DNA of 64,000 bases from UMGS1781 sp045628105 (lineage in GTDB: Bacteria; Bacillota; Clostridia; TANB77; CAG-508): positions 4,104-68,103 of the forward strand of contig JAZQOX010000016.1 in assembly GCA_045628105.1 (NCBI GenBank), written 5' to 3'. A model generated the notes under the pieces. That model had not been told where the DNA came from, searched no databases, and saw only the letters and a program-made list of their open reading frames with translations. Below are positions 26,601 through 35,962 of the stretch, piece after piece. The first letter of the stretch is position 1; every line of letters begins with the position of its first letter. A program made the translations under genes and the position numbers.

Positions 26601-26903
26601 ATGAATCTAAAGAAAATTGAATTAATAGTAGTTGCTTTATTAGTTGTTATATTTTTAGCAGTTGGAACAAGTTTTGTATTTGCTGCAGATGTACCTTTTT
26701 CATTTGATGCAACTGGAAATAGTGCTAATGCCGCAAACAATTCAGCAAATGAATTAATACCAACAAATTCAAACAAAACAAATACTTCTAAAGATGTAGT
26801 TCCAAATACAGGTTTAGAAGATTTACCTTGGGTTGTTATTGGAATAGTTGCTTTATCAGCAGTATTTGCATACAAAAAAATCAAGGAATATAACATTGAT
26901 TAA
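26601..26903 (+). CDS. Small secreted protein with a VPNTG sorting-like signal
   Basis: A 100-residue exported protein. The signal peptide (about 1-30) has a VFAAD cleavage region. The mature part is short and Asn/Ser/Ala-rich. VPNTG near residue 68 is followed by a hydrophobic helix (WVVIGIVALSAVFAY) and the basic tail KKIKEYNID, the layout of a sortase sorting signal with Val in place of Leu. I start at ATG 26601 because AAGGAG is 8 bases upstream; ATG 26595 would be too close. Anchored this way it would leave only about 40 residues on the wall, so it may be a spacer, a small adhesin, or simply a two-helix membrane protein. Confidence 0.7.
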   Translation: MNLKKIELIVVALLVVIFLAVGTSFVFAADVPFSFDATGNSANAANNSANELIPTNSNKTNTSKDVVPNTGLEDLPWVVIGIVALSAVFAYKKIKEYNID

Positions 26904-26913
26904 TTTTAAATTA

Positions 26914-26940
26914 GATAGGTTGAAAAACCTATCTTTTTTT
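26914..26940 (+). terminator. Terminator after surface-protein gene
   Basis: AGATAGGTT/AACCTATCT hairpin followed by seven T. Confidence 0.85.
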
Positions 26941-26949
26941 ATGCGAATT

Positions 26950-27950
26950 TTATAAAATTAAGTATGTGTAAAAAGCTGCAAAAAATGCCTGTAATAATTT
27001 TCCAACGAAGTATGGCTTAATTGATATTTTAGATTTAGATGTTATACTAAGAACTTGTAAAAGTACAGAAATACCACCAAAACCCAAAATAAATGAGCAT
27101 AAAATAATTTGAAGTCGAATACTTAAATTTTGTAAATTGCAAATATATGAAAGACCATTTGTAACTTCAATAAAACCAGTTATTATAGTTGCAGATAAAA
27201 AATTAGGAATACCAAAAATACTAAAAATATTTGCTGTAATTTGGATAATTTTACTAGTTTGCAATATAGAAATTATGATTGAAGATAGTACTACAAATCC
27301 GCCAATAACTAAAATTGTGTTAATTGAAGTAGTAATACTTTTGGAAATGATTTCTCCAAGATTTGAAATTGATAAATTTGTATCTAAAGAATATTCAGTA
27401 CTTCTTAGATTTTTTTCTTTATTTTTTCCCCACCATCTAAAAAGAAAGCCAACAGTAAGTGAGCTTAAAATGTGTGTAATAAAAAGAATAAATCCAACAG
27501 AAGGACTAAAAAATAATCCGAACGCCAACTGTACCAATAATAAATAGTGGTCCAGAGTTGTTTGTAAAAGCTATAAGTCTTTCTGCTTCTAAACTAGTAC
27601 ATAAATGATTTTCTTTTAAGGTTGAAACAATTTTTGCACCGACAGGATAACCACTAACAATGCCCATTAAAAGTGCAAAAGCACCTTCACCAGGTACATT
27701 AAAAATAGGACGCATAAATTTATTTAGGAGTTTTCCAAACATTGCAACAATGTTAGTATAACTTAAAAGTTCAGTTGCAATAAAAAATGGAAGAAGAGAA
27801 GGAAGTACAGAATTAGACCATAATAAAAGACCGAGATTTTGCGGCAGATAAATTACTTTTAGAAAATATAAGTAATGAAAATATAAAAAGACAAATGCAT
27901 ATAGGCAAAAACAAAGATTTTAGTTTTAGAATAAAAATTTTAAAATTCAT
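26950..27950 (-). CDS. ylbJ: Sporulation membrane protein YlbJ with two CGG +1 frameshifts
   Basis: In ordinary reading this locus is three fragments. Skipping one C at in-frame CGG codons 27831-27833 and 27518-27520 (join of 26950..27519, 27521..27832, 27834..27950) yields one 332-residue polytopic protein that reads as YlbJ: MNFKIFILKLKSLFL..., SGLLLWSNSVLPSLLPFF, GIVSGYPVGAK, NNSGPLFIIGTVGVGLFFSP. YlbJ is a nucleoside-recognition-type membrane protein needed for mature cortex or spore formation in Bacillus. The glycines created by each shift (SGLLLW, GVGLFF) fall at positions where I expect Gly in the family. Without shifting, only 39 residues plus a few would be made. It is somewhat short for the family (about 400). 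The gene could alternatively be a decayed pseudogene. Confidence 0.78.
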
Positions 27951-28020
27951 ACAAGCTCCTTTTTGTAGATGTATATTACAAAAAGGGAATAAATATGCAA
28001 AAACAAATCTTAGAAATTAA

Positions 28021-28740
28021 TTAAATTTCCAAAATTTGTTTAGCTCTTTGTATATCTTCCGAAGTTGCCACATGAACGTCCTTTAGAGGGTAATCAAAAC
28101 CCAAGTTTTCCCATTTGTAGACTCCAATATTATGGTATGGGTTAAGTTCAACTTTTTCAACAGTTTTTAAAGACTGAATAAAGTTTTTAAGTTCAACTAA
28201 ATCTTGCTCATCATCGGTAATTCCAGGAATAAGAACTTGTCTTATCCAAATTGGAATATTGTTATCACTTAAGTATTTAGCAAATTCTAATTCTAATTTG
28301 TTAGAAAAACCAACTAAATTCTTACATTTTTCATCATTAATATGTTTTATATCTAATAGAACTAAATCTGTATATTTTAAAACTTCTTTAATTTCATCAG
28401 TAAGAGGGAACATACCAGATGTATCTAATGCTGTATGTATTCCTAATTCGTGAAGTTCTTTAAAAAGGCTAATTAAAAATTTAGGTTGAAGCAGAGGCTC
28501 ACCACCTGTAACAGTAATACCACCTTTTGAGAATTTAATATATTCTTCATATTTAGAAATTTTTTCCAATAGTTCAGAAACAGAAGTAGGTGTTCCAGAA
28601 GATGTATCCCATGTATCTCTATTATGGCAGTACTTACATTTAAGAGCACAACCTTGCATAAAAACTACAAATCTTATACCAGGTCCATCAAGAGTTCCAA
28701 AAGTTTCTATTGAATGAATTCTTCCTTTTAAATCTTCCAT
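28021..28740 (-). CDS. pflA: Pyruvate formate-lyase activating enzyme
   Basis: Radical-SAM enzyme that installs the glycyl radical on PflB. The 239 residues include CALKCKYCHNRDTW (cluster Cys in CxxxCxxC near residue 30) and the glycine-rich SAM-contact segment GGITVTGGEPLLQ. I set the start at ATG 28740, with AAGGAGAAACTT upstream; the longer frame would add an unrelated leader. It lies 69 bases downstream of pflB on the same strand, the usual pflBA operon order. Confidence 0.95.
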   Translation of the reverse strand: MEDLKGRIHSIETFGTLDGPGIRFVVFMQGCALKCKYCHNRDTWDTSSGTPTSVSELLEKISKYEEYIKFSKGGITVTGGEPLLQPKFLISLFKELHELGIHTALDTSGMFPLTDEIKEVLKYTDLVLLDIKHINDEKCKNLVGFSNKLELEFAKYLSDNNIPIWIRQVLIPGITDDEQDLVELKNFIQSLKTVEKVELNPYHNIGVYKWENLGFDYPLKDVHVATSEDIQRAKQILEI

Positions 28741-28809
28741 AAGTTTCTCCTTAATAAAAAAGTATAAGTTAGAGCAGGGAAGACCCAAACTCTAACTGGA
28801 TTTTAAAAA

Positions 28810-31044
28810 TTACATAGTTTCATGAATTGTTCTATTAATAACATCTAATTGCTGTTCTCTTGTTAATTTTACGAAGTTAACAGCATATCCAGAAACTCTA
28901 ATTGTAAGTTGAGGATATTTTTCAGGATGATCCATAGCATCTAATAATAATGTTCTATCAAATACGTTAACATTAATATGGTGACTACGTTTTACAAAAT
29001 ATCCATCTAACAATGAAATTAAATTGTTAACTCTAGAATCTTCATCTTTACCAAGTGTTTTTGGTGTGATAGAGAATGTATAAGAAATACCATCTTCAGC
29101 GTAAGTATATGGAATTTTAGCAACAGTGTTTAGAACAGCTAGAGCACCGTGTGTATCTCTACCATGAAGTGGATTTGCACCAGGACCGAAAGGTGAACCA
29201 GAACGTCTACCATCAGGTGTATTACCAGTTTTCTTACCATAAACAACATTTGATGTAATAGTTAAAATTGAAAGTGTAGGTTTTGAATTTCTGTATGTTT
29301 TTTGTTTTCTTAATTTGTAGATAAATCTCTTAACTATATCAATTGCGATATCATCAACTCTATCATCATCATTACCGTATTTAGGAAAGTCACCTTCAAC
29401 TTGATAATCAACAGCTAGCCCAGTTTCATCTCTAATAACTTTAACTTTAGCATATTTAATAGCAGATAAGGAGTCGGCAACAACTGAAAGACCAGCAATA
29501 CCACAAGCCATAGTTCTTACTATATTTTGATCATGTAAAGCCATTTCAAGTTTTTCATAAGCATATTTATCATGCATATAGTGAATTATATTTAAAGCAT
29601 TAATGTAGACTCTTGCAACCCAATCCATCATATTATCAAATTTTTCCATAACTTCATCATAATCTAGGTATTCAGAAGAAATAGGTTGGAATTTATAGGC
29701 AACTTGTTTACCTGTTAATTCATCTCTACCACCATTTATAGCATATAATAATGTTTTAGCTAAGTTACATCTAGCACCAAAGAATTGCATTTGTTTACCT
29801 GTTCTCATTGCAGAAACACAGCAAGCAATTGAATAATCATCCCCCCAGAATTCTCTCATTAAATCATCATTTTCATATTGAATTGAAGATGTTTTAACAG
29901 ATAAATCTGCACAGAATTTTTTAAATCCTTCAGGTAATCGTGTAGACCATAAAACAGTCATGTTTGGTTCTGGAGCAGGACCAAGGTTTACTAATGTATG
30001 AAGCATTCTGAATGAGTTCTTTGTTACTAATGTTCTACCATCAACACCCATACCACCAATTCCTTCAGTAACCCAAACTGGATCTCCACTAAATAATTCA
30101 TTATATTCTGGTGTTCTTAAGAATCTTATCATTCTTAATTTCATAACAAAATGATCCATTAATTCTTGAGCTTCACTTTCAGTTAATGTACCGTTTTTTA
30201 AATCTCTTTCAATGTAAATATCAATGAAAGTAGAAGTTCTTCCTAAACTCATAGCAGCACCATTTTGTTCTTTCGTAGAACCAAGGTATCCGAAATATAA
30301 CCATTGAATAGCTTCTTTAGCATTTGCAGCAGGACGAGAAATATCAAATCCATATTTAGATGCCATTACTTTTAATTCATTTAAAGCATCTATTTGGTCA
30401 TAAACTTCTTCTCTGTCTCTAACAGTTTCTGTATAAATAGAAGGAACTTCTAAAGATTGTAGAACTTCTTTTTTATCTTCAATTAACATATCAATACCGT
30501 ATAAAGCAATTCTTCTGTAATCTCCTATAATTCTTCCTCTACCATAACCATCAGGAAGACCTGTAATAATGTGAGAACTTCTTGCAGCTCTGATTTCAGG
30601 TGTGTATGCTGCAAAAACACCATCATTGTGAGTTCTTCTAAAGTTTTTGAAAATGTGTTGAACACTTTCAGATAATTTTACATTGTTTGCTTCACAAGAT
30701 TTTTCAACAATTCTAATACCACCATTAGGCATAATTGCTCTTTTTAAAGGTGCATCAGTTTGCAAACCAACAATTTGTTCAAGGTCTTTATTAATATATC
30801 CAGCTTCGTGACTAGATATAGTTGAAACAGTGTCAGCATCTATGGCTAAAACACCATTATTTTCTTTTTCTTTTTTATATAATTCAAGAACATTATTCCA
30901 TAATTCTTTAGTTCTTTCAGTAGGGTTAGCAAGAAAAGAACTATCTCCTTCATATGGCGTATAATTTTTTTGTATAAAATTTCTAACGTTAATTTCATGT
31001 CTCCATTCACCGCCATTAAAATTTTTCCATTCTTCAAAATTCAT
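28810..31044 (-). CDS. pflB: Formate C-acetyltransferase (pyruvate formate-lyase)
   Basis: Converts pyruvate and CoA to acetyl-CoA and formate by glycyl-radical chemistry. The 744 residues have the adjacent active-site Cys pair in IACCVSAMRTGKQ (near 408-409) and the C-terminal radical loop RVSGYAVNFVKLTREQQ with Gly near 718. ATG 31044 is preceded by AAAGGAG about 11 bases away. Length matches E. coli PflB (760). Oxygen-sensitive, consistent with an anaerobe. It is transcribed divergently from hpt and followed by its activase. Confidence 0.97.
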   Translation of the reverse strand: MNFEEWKNFNGGEWRHEINVRNFIQKNYTPYEGDSSFLANPTERTKELWNNVLELYKKEKENNGVLAIDADTVSTISSHEAGYINKDLEQIVGLQTDAPLKRAIMPNGGIRIVEKSCEANNVKLSESVQHIFKNFRRTHNDGVFAAYTPEIRAARSSHIITGLPDGYGRGRIIGDYRRIALYGIDMLIEDKKEVLQSLEVPSIYTETVRDREEVYDQIDALNELKVMASKYGFDISRPAANAKEAIQWLYFGYLGSTKEQNGAAMSLGRTSTFIDIYIERDLKNGTLTESEAQELMDHFVMKLRMIRFLRTPEYNELFSGDPVWVTEGIGGMGVDGRTLVTKNSFRMLHTLVNLGPAPEPNMTVLWSTRLPEGFKKFCADLSVKTSSIQYENDDLMREFWGDDYSIACCVSAMRTGKQMQFFGARCNLAKTLLYAINGGRDELTGKQVAYKFQPISSEYLDYDEVMEKFDNMMDWVARVYINALNIIHYMHDKYAYEKLEMALHDQNIVRTMACGIAGLSVVADSLSAIKYAKVKVIRDETGLAVDYQVEGDFPKYGNDDDRVDDIAIDIVKRFIYKLRKQKTYRNSKPTLSILTITSNVVYGKKTGNTPDGRRSGSPFGPGANPLHGRDTHGALAVLNTVAKIPYTYAEDGISYTFSITPKTLGKDEDSRVNNLISLLDGYFVKRSHHINVNVFDRTLLLDAMDHPEKYPQLTIRVSGYAVNFVKLTREQQLDVINRTIHETM

Positions 31045-31162
31045 AAAATAAATCACTCCTTTTCACAACATATTATCATACCACAAAAACAAAAAAATAC
31101 AACAGAAGAGGCTAAAAGAATATGAAAATATGGGGAAATATTGTCATTTTTGTAAAAATTGC

Positions 31163-31191
31163 TTGTAAAATACTAAATAAAAGAGTATAAT
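31163..31191 (+). promoter_or_regulatory. Sigma-A promoter of hpt-uvrC
   Basis: TTGTAA, 17 bases, TATAAT, 38 bases before the hpt start. Confidence 0.75.
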
Positions 31192-31229
31192 AAAATTGTA
31201 ATTTATTTTTCATAAAAAGGGGTTATAGT

Positions 31230-31757
31230 ATGGAAGAAAAAGACAAAATAAAAGTTTTAATAAGTGAAGAAGATGTAGAAAAAAGAATTGATGAATTAGC
31301 AAAACAAATTTATGAAGACTACAATGGAAAAGAAATAACATTTATTTGCATTTTAAAAGGATCTATTTATTTTACAGTTGAACTTTCAAAAAGAATACCA
31401 AGTGATATTAATTTTGAATTTATTAGAGTTTCTAGTTACCATGGACAAAACAGTACAGGGGTAATAGAACTTAAAGTTGATCTACAAGGGGATATTGCAG
31501 GAAAAGATGTAATAGTAATTGAAGATATTATTGATACAGGTAGAACTTTATCTTACCTAAAAGAATATTTAAAAAGCAAAAATCCAAATAGCATAAAAAT
31601 AGCATCTTTATTAGATAAAAAAGAAAGAAGAGTATGCAAAATGGATGCAGATTATGTAGGATTTGATATTCCAGACAAATTTGTCGTAGGTTATGGATTA
31701 GATGTAGATGAAAAATACAGAAATCTTCCATATATAGGATATTTTGAGAATGTTTAA
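31230..31757 (+). CDS. hpt: Hypoxanthine phosphoribosyltransferase
   Basis: Purine salvage: hypoxanthine or guanine + PRPP to IMP or GMP. The 175 residues carry the PRPP loop VIVIEDIIDTGRTLSYL (about 91-107), the flexible-loop SSYHGQ segment (about 70-75) and the purine-binding VGFDIPDKFVVGYGLD near the C terminus. ATG 31230 follows AAAAGGGG. Its last codons overlap the uvrC start by 8 bases, so the two are translationally coupled. Confidence 0.95.
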   Translation: MEEKDKIKVLISEEDVEKRIDELAKQIYEDYNGKEITFICILKGSIYFTVELSKRIPSDINFEFIRVSSYHGQNSTGVIELKVDLQGDIAGKDVIVIEDIIDTGRTLSYLKEYLKSKNPNSIKIASLLDKKERRVCKMDADYVGFDIPDKFVVGYGLDVDEKYRNLPYIGYFENV

Positions 31758-33540
31758 TATAAATGAAGAATTAAAAAAACTCCCATCAAAACCGGGAGTT
31801 TATATTATGAGAGACAAAAATGATACAATTATATATGTTGGAAAAGCAATTTCTCTAAAAAATAGAGTAACGCAGTATTTTAGAAAAACAAACAAAACAG
31901 TTAGAATCCAAAGAATGGTATCATTAATTGATCATTTTGAGTATATAGTAACAGACAACGAAGCAGAAGCTTTAATACTAGAATGTAACCTTATAAAGAA
32001 GAATATGCCAAAGTTTAATGTACTATTAAAAGATGATAAAACATACCCATATATAAAAATTGATGTAAAATCGGATTATCCCAATATCTTTTACACAAGA
32101 AGCATAAAAAATGATGGTGCAAAGTATTTTGGACCATATGCGAATCCATATGCTGCAAAAGAAATGATAAATTTTATAAAAGAAAGATTTCAGATAAGAC
32201 AATGTAAGACATTTAAATCAAATAAAAGAGCATGTTTAAATTATCATATAAAAAGATGCCTAGGACCATGTGTTAATTATGTTTCAAAAGAAGAATATAA
32301 AAAACAAATAGACCAAATAATTATGCTTTTAGATGGAAAAACGGAAAGTATTCTAAAAGAATTAGATAAGGAAATGCAGGAAAAAGCAGAAAAACAAGAA
32401 TACGAAAAAGCAGCACAAATTAGAGATAAGAGACAGGCTATTGAAAGATTTTCTGAACAACAAAAGGTATCAAATATAAATGAAAAATCAATTGATGTTG
32501 TAGGAGTATATAAAAATGCTATTTCAGTTTGTATTGAAATTTTCTTTGTTAGAAATAGCAAAATGATAGGAAGAGAGCATTACTTTTTCAATGAAATGAC
32601 TGATGAGGAAATAAGCACAATTTTGGGGGAATTTATTAAAGCATATTATATGCAAAGGGAAGACATTCCTTTAAAAATAATGCTACAACAAGAAATTGAA
32701 GATAAAGAACTAATAGAAAAACTTTTATCAGAAAACTCAGGAAAAAAGGTTGAAATAAAAACACCACAAAAGGGTGAAAAATTAAGATTTATAGAAATGG
32801 CAATAAATAATGCAAAAATAACACTAGAAAATAAAACAAAAGAAAGACAAAACATTGTATTAGAATTAAAAGAAACTTTACAACTTAAAATATTACCCAA
32901 AAAAATAGAGTGTTATGATATATCAAACATTTCTGGAGATTACATGGTCGGAGGAATGTGCGTAGCTGAAAATGGAGTTATTAAGAAAAATCTATCAAGA
33001 AGATTCAAAATAAAAACAGTATTCACACAGGATGACCCAAGATGTATTGAGGAAGTGGTAACACGAAGAATAAAACATTCTATAGATAACCCAAATGGAG
33101 GATTTGGCAAATTACCTGATGTAATATTTGCAGATGGTGGAATAACTCAAATTAGAGCAATAAAAAGAGCAATTGAAAAATACGAAAAAGTAAACATTCC
33201 AGTTTTCGGAATGGTAAAAGACGATAAACACTCAACAAAGAATTTGATAGATGAAAATAGAAAAGTAATAAAATTAACGCAAGAACAATTTAACTTTATA
33301 ACTAATCTTCAAGATGAAGTACACAATGTGGCAATAGAGTACAATAGAAAACTAAGATTGAAAGAAACAACAAAATCTGAATTGGATGAAATATCTGGAA
33401 TAGGAGAAAAGAAAAAGCAAGAATTATTAAAATATTTTGGAAGCGTAGAAAAAATAAAAAAGGCCAGTATAGAAGAATTAACAAAAATAAAGGGAATAAA
33501 CCAAGATTTAGCAAGAAAAATTAAAGAAAATTTAGCATAA
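31750..33540 (+). CDS. uvrC: Excinuclease ABC subunit C
   Basis: Nucleotide excision repair nuclease that cuts both sides of a lesion with UvrA/B. About 596 residues: GIY-YIG domain at the N terminus (PSKPGVYIMRDKNDTIIYVG), a UVR segment binding UvrB (about 205-240, YEKAAQIRDKRQAIE), the RNase H-like UvrC domain (about 375-530) and a C-terminal HhH2 pair (SGIGEKKKQELLKYFG, IKGINQDLARKIKE). I use ATG 31750; a TTG at 31744 is also possible. Overlaps the end of hpt. Confidence 0.96.
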   Translation: MFNINEELKKLPSKPGVYIMRDKNDTIIYVGKAISLKNRVTQYFRKTNKTVRIQRMVSLIDHFEYIVTDNEAEALILECNLIKKNMPKFNVLLKDDKTYPYIKIDVKSDYPNIFYTRSIKNDGAKYFGPYANPYAAKEMINFIKERFQIRQCKTFKSNKRACLNYHIKRCLGPCVNYVSKEEYKKQIDQIIMLLDGKTESILKELDKEMQEKAEKQEYEKAAQIRDKRQAIERFSEQQKVSNINEKSIDVVGVYKNAISVCIEIFFVRNSKMIGREHYFFNEMTDEEISTILGEFIKAYYMQREDIPLKIMLQQEIEDKELIEKLLSENSGKKVEIKTPQKGEKLRFIEMAINNAKITLENKTKERQNIVLELKETLQLKILPKKIECYDISNISGDYMVGGMCVAENGVIKKNLSRRFKIKTVFTQDDPRCIEEVVTRRIKHSIDNPNGGFGKLPDVIFADGGITQIRAIKRAIEKYEKVNIPVFGMVKDDKHSTKNLIDENRKVIKLTQEQFNFITNLQDEVHNVAIEYNRKLRLKETTKSELDEISGIGEKKKQELLKYFGSVEKIKKASIEELTKIKGINQDLARKIKENLA

Positions 33541-33615
33541 AAATTATCATATTTATATCAAAAATTACATATATTAAACTGAAGGATAAAAATATATGTA
33601 AAGGGAGATAAAAAT

Positions 33616-33786
33616 ATGGTAAATATAACAAGTGAACAAATTTGGGGAAATTTCGAGGACAAGCCAAAAAACAAAATGTCTTTTGAAAATAAAATTATTA
33701 CAGTTGGACTAATATTATTTGGAATATGCATAATATTAAACAGTATGCTTATTTATACATTTTTTAAAGTATTAGGAGAACTATAA
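33616..33786 (+). CDS. Small membrane protein, 56 residues
   Basis: The product MVNITSEQIWGNFEDKPKNK... has a 25-residue polar N terminus and one membrane helix (about 28-52, ITVGLILFGICIILNSMLIY). A strong AAGGGAG site lies 8 bases before ATG 33616, and the next gene follows after 18 bases, so it appears to be a genuine small gene in a run with the methyltransferase. I do not recognise the family. Confidence 0.7.
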   Translation: MVNITSEQIWGNFEDKPKNKMSFENKIITVGLILFGICIILNSMLIYTFFKVLGEL

Positions 33787-33804
33787 TATCAAGGAGTGAA
33801 AAAA

Positions 33805-34665
33805 ATGAATATAGCAACAAATTGGAAAGATTATGAAATATTAGATATGGCAAATGGTGAAAAATTAGAAAGATGGGGAAAATATAAATTAGTTAGACCA
33901 GATCCACAAATAATATGGAAAAAACAAAGTTTTCCAGGCAAATGGAAAACAGCTGATGCAACGTATAAAAGAAGCAAAAGCGGTGGAGGAGCGTGGGAAA
34001 ATAAAACAAAGTTACCTGCATCTTGGCAAATTAAATATAAAAATCTAACATTCAATTTAAAACCAATGGGATTTAAACATACAGGGTTATTTCCGGAACA
34101 AGCGGTAAACTGGGACTGGATGATAGATAAAATAAAAGGAGCAAAAAGACCAATTAAAGTATTAAATTTATTTGCGTATACAGGAGGAGCAACAGTAGCG
34201 TGTCTTTCAGCAGGCGCATCAGTTTGCCATGTAGATAGTTCTAAAGGAATGGTAGCATGGGCAAAAGAAAATGTTTCATCATCAGGATTACAAGAAAGAC
34301 CAGTAAGATACATAGTAGATGATGTTATAAAATTTGTTCAAAGAGAAATAAGAAGAGAAAATTATTATGATGCAATAATAATGGATCCACCATCTTATGG
34401 AAGAGGAACATCAGGAGAAGTTTGGCAGTTTGAAGAAAATATTGAAGAACTAGTTGAGTTATGTACAAAAGTATTAAGCAAAAAACCATTATTCTTTTTG
34501 ATAAATTCATATACAACAGGGATATCATCAGAAGTATTAAAAAATATATTAAAAATGAATATGGAAAAATATACAGGAAAAGTTTCATCAGGAGAAATTG
34601 GACTTCCAATGGCAAATTCTAGCTTAGTTTTACCATGCGGAATTTTTGGAAGATGGGAAGAATAA
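33805..34665 (+). CDS. SAM-dependent rRNA-type methyltransferase (RlmI/COG1092-like)
   Basis: A 286-residue methyltransferase. The SAM-binding motif VLNLFAYTGGATVACLSAGA (about 118-137), the acidic CHVDSSKG loop and the catalytic-type MDPPSYGRG (about 191-199) resemble the catalytic half of the RlmI family acting on 23S rRNA, but the N-terminal PUA domain of RlmI is absent and is replaced by a segment with LERWGKYKLVRPDPQIIW. ATG 33805 has AAGGAG upstream; a GTG at 33796 would be too close to it. The target is unproven. Confidence 0.85.
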   Translation: MNIATNWKDYEILDMANGEKLERWGKYKLVRPDPQIIWKKQSFPGKWKTADATYKRSKSGGGAWENKTKLPASWQIKYKNLTFNLKPMGFKHTGLFPEQAVNWDWMIDKIKGAKRPIKVLNLFAYTGGATVACLSAGASVCHVDSSKGMVAWAKENVSSSGLQERPVRYIVDDVIKFVQREIRRENYYDAIIMDPPSYGRGTSGEVWQFEENIEELVELCTKVLSKKPLFFLINSYTTGISSEVLKNILKMNMEKYTGKVSSGEIGLPMANSSLVLPCGIFGRWEE

Positions 34666-34726
34666 AAAAGCGTAAAACTTTTAAATTTGTTTAAAATAAG
34701 TTTGTAGCAAATATTTTAAAAAAGTA

Positions 34727-34755
34727 TTGCAAATAATAACACTATATGATATAAA
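34727..34755 (+). promoter_or_regulatory. Promoter of the DUF1292 gene
   Basis: TTGCAA, 17 bases, TATAAA. Confidence 0.65.
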
Positions 34756-34787
34756 GGATTATATATAATATGAAAGGAGAATTTTTG

Positions 34788-35096
34788 ATGGATTTAGAAA
34801 AGAATAGCCAAGAAATGGACGAAGAACTAGATAACATAATAACATTAAATGACGAGGATGGAAAAGAAGTAAAATTTGAATTTTTAGATTTAATAGAATA
34901 CAGCGGAGAGGAATATGTAGTACTTCTTCCAGCAGAAGAAGGAGAAGACGCTGATGAAGTTGTTATATTAAAAGTAGAGGATACAGATTCAGAAGATGAA
35001 GAATCTTATGTTGGAGTTGAAGACCAAGAAATTTTAAATGCTGTATTTGCAATATTCAAAGATAAATTCAAAGATGAATTTAATTTTGTAGACTAA
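34788..35096 (+). CDS. DUF1292 domain protein
   Basis: A 102-residue strongly acidic protein. The segment IITLNDEDGKEVKFEFLDLIEYSGEEYVVLLP is the DUF1292 (YrzB) signature, followed by a Glu/Asp stretch and a helical C terminus (ILNAVFAIFKDKFKDEF). ATG 34788 is supported by AAAGGAG upstream. In many Firmicutes the gene sits near udk, mltG or alaS-ruvX; here it stands alone with its own promoter and hairpin. Function unknown. Confidence 0.88.
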   Translation: MDLEKNSQEMDEELDNIITLNDEDGKEVKFEFLDLIEYSGEEYVVLLPAEEGEDADEVVILKVEDTDSEDEESYVGVEDQEILNAVFAIFKDKFKDEFNFVD

Positions 35097-35098
35097 AA

Positions 35099-35135
35099 AA
35101 GAGACTCATAGAGGCAACTCTATGAGTTTAAGTTT
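35099..35135 (+). terminator. Terminator after DUF1292 gene
   Basis: ACTCATAGAG/CTCTATGAGT hairpin followed by a T-rich stretch. Confidence 0.7.
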
Positions 35136-35157
35136 TATATAAGTAGGAGGTGAAAAA

Positions 35158-35823
35158 ATGGAGTTTTTAAATCCAGATGAAGTAATCACCGAAAACAATG
35201 ATAATGGAATAATAAATAAAACATTTTTTAGAATGTTTTTAGGATTACTTGCAACAGCCATAACTGCTTTTTATACGTATAATTCAGGAGCATATTTAGA
35301 AATATCATATGGATTACTAGCAGTAATTGAAATTGCTGTGGTTTTAATATTTTCATTTGCTTTTAAAAAATTATCACCAACAGTAGTTACTATTTTATTT
35401 TTTGCATATGCTTTCATAAATGGAATGACATTAGCATGTATATTTGCCGTTTACGAATTAGGAACAATAGGATACGCATTTTTAACAACAGCATTACTAT
35501 TTGGAGCATTATCAATTTATGGATATGTAACCAAAAAAGACATGTCAAAGATAGGTTCAATATTATCAGTAGCACTAATTGTTGGATTAGTAATGTCAGT
35601 TATTAATTTATTTATGCTAAATACTTTTTTTGATATAGTACTTGACTGGGCAATACTTGGAATATTTTGCGGATTAACTATTTTTGATATGAATAAAATA
35701 AAAGCATTACAAAATTATATGGATGAAGAGAAATTATATGTATATGGAGCTATGGAATTATATTTAGACTTTATAAATATATTCTTAAGAATACTATCAA
35801 TAATGGGAAGAAGAAGAAATTAA
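35158..35823 (+). CDS. Bax inhibitor-1/YccA family membrane protein
   Basis: A 221-residue polytopic protein with about seven hydrophobic helices, no signal peptide, and the family-like ending LYLDFINIFLRILSIMGRRRN. The paired acidic residues (DMNKIKAL and LYLDFINIFL regions) resemble the di-aspartate pH sensor of bacterial YetJ-type calcium-leak channels, so a calcium or proton leak is plausible. ATG 35158 has AGGAGGTG. It stands alone between terminators. Confidence 0.88.
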   Translation: MEFLNPDEVITENNDNGIINKTFFRMFLGLLATAITAFYTYNSGAYLEISYGLLAVIEIAVVLIFSFAFKKLSPTVVTILFFAYAFINGMTLACIFAVYELGTIGYAFLTTALLFGALSIYGYVTKKDMSKIGSILSVALIVGLVMSVINLFMLNTFFDIVLDWAILGIFCGLTIFDMNKIKALQNYMDEEKLYVYGAMELYLDFINIFLRILSIMGRRRN

Positions 35824-35833
35824 ATAATAAAAA

Positions 35834-35867
35834 AAGAGGTGTTAAACAAAATGTTTAGCACCTTTTG
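35834..35867 (+). terminator. Terminator after Bax inhibitor-like gene
   Basis: GGTGTTAAAC/GTTTAGCACC hairpin followed by TTTT. Confidence 0.75.
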
Positions 35868-35919
35868 AATCATATAATATCTTACAAATTTAAAAGAATA
35901 AAAAATAGAAGATAGTATA

Positions 35920-35951
35920 AAAACTCGGAATTTATTTCCGAGTTTTTTGTA
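35920..35951. terminator. Terminator of rplM-rpsI
   Basis: AAAACTCGGAA/TTCCGAGTTTT hairpin directly past the rpsI stop, T runs on both strands. Confidence 0.85.
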
Positions 35952-35962
35952 TAAGATAAATT

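Noticed and set aside
27506..27742. Independent small gene within ylbJ
   Set aside because: It is the central ylbJ segment between the two CGG sites and contains YlbJ motifs that need both neighbours.
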